Positions 6,950 to 8,398 of a DNA stretch of 8,398 nucleotides are shown here, piece by piece. Both the position numbers and the translations under genes were made by a program. The notes beneath the pieces were generated by a model, which saw only the letters and a program-made list of their open reading frames with translations, was not told where the DNA came from and did no database searches. The stretch comes from Alkalihalobacillus alcalophilus ATCC 27647 = CGMCC 1.3604 (GTDB lineage Bacteria > Bacillota > Bacilli > Bacillales > Bacillaceae_D), in NCBI RefSeq assembly GCF_000292245.2, contig NZ_ALPT02000126.1:1-8398 (forward strand). Reading direction: 5' to 3'. The number at the start of each line of letters is the position of its first letter. Within the stretch, counting starts at the first letter, position 1.

Positions 6950-7368
6950 GGAATCTCCTCCTCTTTAAGTTCCTTCACCAGTAAAAGAGGCTGACCATAC
7001 TCAATAATCTCCCCATCTTGAACAAGCCATTCGACCACAACACCAGCCATCGGCGTTTTCATTTCTTGGCTTAATCTCAAGGCTTCCACCTGACAAACAG
7101 CGATTTTTTGTCCTACTTGAATCACATCGCCCACTTGTATACATGGATTAAAAAAACGACCAACAAATAAGGAATCAACACAGTTTACATTTGAAACAAT
7201 AGCCACCTCACCAGCATTGTTTAAGCCATCTTTTCGCTTCACCTCCTCCTTAGGTGGGCTCGGTTTCTTCAAATAAAAACGAACCCCATTATTCACAAAC
7301 GTTAATTCATTGACAGAGGAACGACTCAGCAACCGGATTAATTCTCTTAATTCGACCATATTGAGCAA
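6946..7368 (-). CDS. Biotin carboxyl carrier-like protein lacking the biotinylated lysine
   Basis: The 140-residue protein has the layout of a biotin carboxyl carrier protein (BCCP): an N-terminal helix-strand segment VELRELIRLLSRSSVNELTF (5-24), a charged linker (about 35-60), and a C-terminal biotinyl/lipoyl domain (about 65-133). The domain is recognisable from VGDVIQVGQKIAVCQVEA (79-96), MKTPMAGVVVEWLVQDGE (103-120) and EYGQPLLLVK (123-132). At the attachment site the usual EAMKM reads EALRL. Arg98 (codon AGA, 7075-7077) replaces the modified Lys, so biotin cannot be attached in the normal way. Lys104 is six residues further on and is not at the hairpin tip. TTG at 7368 is chosen because AAGGAGGG precedes it by eight bases; the in-frame ATG at 7359 would be 17 bases away. 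It is the first gene of the cluster. It may be an inactive relic or a non-biotinylated structural partner. Confidence 0.85.
   Translation of the reverse strand: MLNMVELRELIRLLSRSSVNELTFVNNGVRFYLKKPSPPKEEVKRKDGLNNAGEVAIVSNVNCVDSLFVGRFFNPCIQVGDVIQVGQKIAVCQVEALRLSQEMKTPMAGVVVEWLVQDGEIIEYGQPLLLVKELKEEEIP
6957..6963 (-). promoter_or_regulatory. Ribosome binding site supporting the coupled TTG start at 6949
   Basis: GAGGAGG on the minus strand lies inside the last codons of the upstream carrier gene, about seven bases before TTG at 6949. The nearby ATG in TTTATGAAA is out of frame, so TTG is the start that fits. Confidence 0.7.
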
Positions 7369-7376
7369 TTAACAAT

Positions 7377-7384
7377 CCCTCCTT
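7377..7384 (-). promoter_or_regulatory. Ribosome binding site that decides the carrier gene start
   Basis: AAGGAGGG on the minus strand is eight bases before TTG at 7368 and 17 before the alternative ATG at 7359. The TTG start is therefore favoured. The site directly borders the first palindromic repeat unit. Confidence 0.75.
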
Positions 7385-7385
7385 A

Positions 7386-7753
7386 GAATAAAAAGCGCAG
7401 TCCGTTCGTCCAGAAGCGAGAAAAAATAAGAACAGCTGATGAAGACGCTTTTTGTCTTCATTCAGATGGGCGATTTTTCTCGAGCTTCTAACGGACGTAG
7501 CTAGATTGAATAAAAAACGCAGTCCGTTCGTCCAGAAGCGAGAAAAAATACTGGGCGACTGTTGAAGACGCTTTTTGTCTTCATAAAGACGAACCGATTT
7601 TTCTCGAGCTTCTAACGGACGTAGCTAGATTGAATAAAAAGCGCAGTCCGTTCGTCCAGAAGCGAGAAAAAATAAGAACAGCTGATGAAGATGCTTTTTG
7701 TCTTCATTCAGATGGGCGATTTTTCTCGAGCTTCTAACGGACATAGCTAGATT
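7386..7753. repeat. Three tandem 122-124 bp palindromic units
   Basis: Units start at 7386, 7508 and 7632. Each is an imperfect palindrome. In unit 1, GTCCGTT (7400-7406) pairs with AACGGAC (7490-7496), AGAAGC (7412-7417) with GCTTCT (7484-7489), and GAGAAAAAAT (7418-7427) with ATTTTTCTC (7473-7481). Inside lies a small hairpin of GAAGAC and GTCTTC (7441-7459). Units 1 and 3 are nearly identical; unit 2 keeps the stems but differs in the inner part. On the minus strand each long stem is followed after about five bases by a T run. No promoter was found between the array and the carrier gene. The array may therefore be transcribed as part of that gene's leader if transcription starts further upstream. 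Confidence 0.9.
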
Positions 7754-7878
7754 AAATAAACAAAACTCCTCACAAGTTCAAATGCACCTCGTTCCAAAAA
7801 TATGCAAATTTCAGACGTGATATGACAGCAAAAAGGAAGGGACAAACTAGAAAATTGTAAAATTCACCTTGCTTGGGG

Positions 7879-7893
7879 CAGGGGATTCCCCTG
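7879..7893. repeat. Short GC-rich palindrome
   Basis: CAGGGG-ATT-CCCCTG forms a perfect 6-bp inverted repeat with a three-base centre. No T run follows on either strand, so it is not a terminator. It is the only structure seen between the two arrays (7754-7905). Confidence 0.5.
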
Positions 7894-7905
7894 TGAGTCG
7901 GATTC

Positions 7906-8109
7906 GTACCTTAATTTAGCTAGATCGTGATTTTTATTACTTATTCGTGATTATTCGCACCGTAATTTAGCCAGCACGGCTTTTTCATTACCTATCTTCC
8001 ATTTTTCGCACCGTAATTTAGACAGTTCACCTTTTTCATTACCTATCATCCATTTTTCGCACCGTAATTCCGACTGTTCACCTTTTTCATTACCTATCCA
8101 CGATTATTC
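7906..8109. repeat. 51-bp tandem repeat array, four copies
   Basis: Four contiguous 51-bp units start at 7906, 7957, 8008 and 8059. Each begins GCACCGTAATT (GTACCTTAATT in the first) and contains TTTTTCATTACCTATC. Units 2 and 3 are the most alike; the first and the end of the fourth diverge. One plus-strand frame stays open through units 2-4 but has no start codon or ribosome site, and the minus strand has stops in every frame. It is therefore treated as non-coding. Confidence 0.9.
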
Positions 8110-8175
8110 GTAAACACGTATTCAAACCACGTATATAATCCACCAGCACCTCCTGGTACGATAGATTTATCAAAT

Positions 8176-8338
8176 GAAGGAAGTGTGCTGGTTATCTCTT
8201 CAACAGCCAAAAGCGAATGGAATTGATTTTTATCAGTATCTCGTGAAACTACTGACGGACATGCCGAACCTTAATATTTATCAAAAGCCGGAACACGTAA
8301 CCATCTACTTATATGCCTTGCTCTCGGAAGATTTGTAG
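8176..8338 (+). pseudogene. Degenerate IS66-family transposase 3' fragment, frameshifted
   Basis: From 8210 to 8338 one frame reads KANGIDFYQYLVKLLTDMPN and continues to a TAG stop. This resembles the conserved C-terminal part of IS66-family TnpC proteins (TAKANGL.PYxYLxxLLExLPN). The matching upstream piece EGSVLVISSTAK (8176-8211) is in a different frame. One extra A in the run at 8209-8212 separates the two; removing it would give TAKANGI. Only about 50 residues remain of a protein of roughly 500, and no start, helper genes or clear inverted repeats are present. It marks an old insertion. The assignment rests on motif memory alone. Confidence 0.6.
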
Positions 8339-8398
8339 TTTTGAAATAAAGTCGTACCGCTTGTAAAAAAGATGTATTGTTTAAAAAAAGTTATACCA

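Noticed and set aside
7958..8112. Open plus-strand frame through the 51-bp units as a repeat protein
   Set aside because: No start codon or ribosome site is present, and a stop codon lies in the first unit in the same frame.

Overview
The window looks like chromosomal DNA of a low-GC Gram-positive bacterium of the Bacillaceae (Bacillus/Alkalihalobacillus-like). The evidence is the strong AGGAGG-type ribosome sites, several TTG starts, a LexA (DinR) box of the Bacillus GAAC-N4-GTTC type, and genes resembling the Bacillus families UvrX/YqjW, YolD, YqjC, YqjD, YvdD and XlyA/CwlA. The genus is inferred; no rRNA or other marker gene is present.

Left part (1-2641, genes on the minus strand): ten head-to-tail copies of a 52-bp intergenic repeat run up to the terminator of a 407-residue N-acetylmuramoyl-L-alanine amidase carrying three peptidoglycan-binding domains. 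Next comes a LOG-family nucleotide phosphoribohydrolase with its own terminator.

Middle part (2820-4456, plus strand): an SOS operon. A sigma-A-type promoter with two LexA-like boxes drives a Y-family translesion DNA polymerase. Its stop codon overlaps the start of a YolD-like gene by 4 bp.

Right-middle part (4586-7368, minus strand, read right to left): an acyl-CoA carboxylation/methylmalonyl-CoA cluster. It holds a biotin-carrier-like protein, a second short protein with only a carrier-type N-terminus, methylmalonyl-CoA epimerase, and a carboxyltransferase subunit of the PccB/YqjD/MmdA family. The carrier has Arg where the biotinylated Lys should be and the second protein has no biotinyl domain, so the cluster seems to encode no working biotin carrier. 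An intrinsic terminator spans the stop codon of the epimerase gene, just before the carboxyltransferase gene. No biotin carboxylase subunit is present here.

Right end (7369-8398): intergenic and repeat-rich. Three tandem 122-124 bp units, each an imperfect palindrome able to form a long stem-loop, sit directly upstream of the carrier gene. Bases 7754-7905 hold only a short GC-rich palindrome (7879-7893). Four tandem 51-bp units follow, then a degenerate, frameshifted 3' fragment of what looks like an IS66-family transposase (about 8176-8338). Nothing else is recognised to the end of the window.

The most unusual points are the K-to-R carrier with its truncated partner, the palindromic array upstream of it, and the three unrelated tandem arrays in one window.
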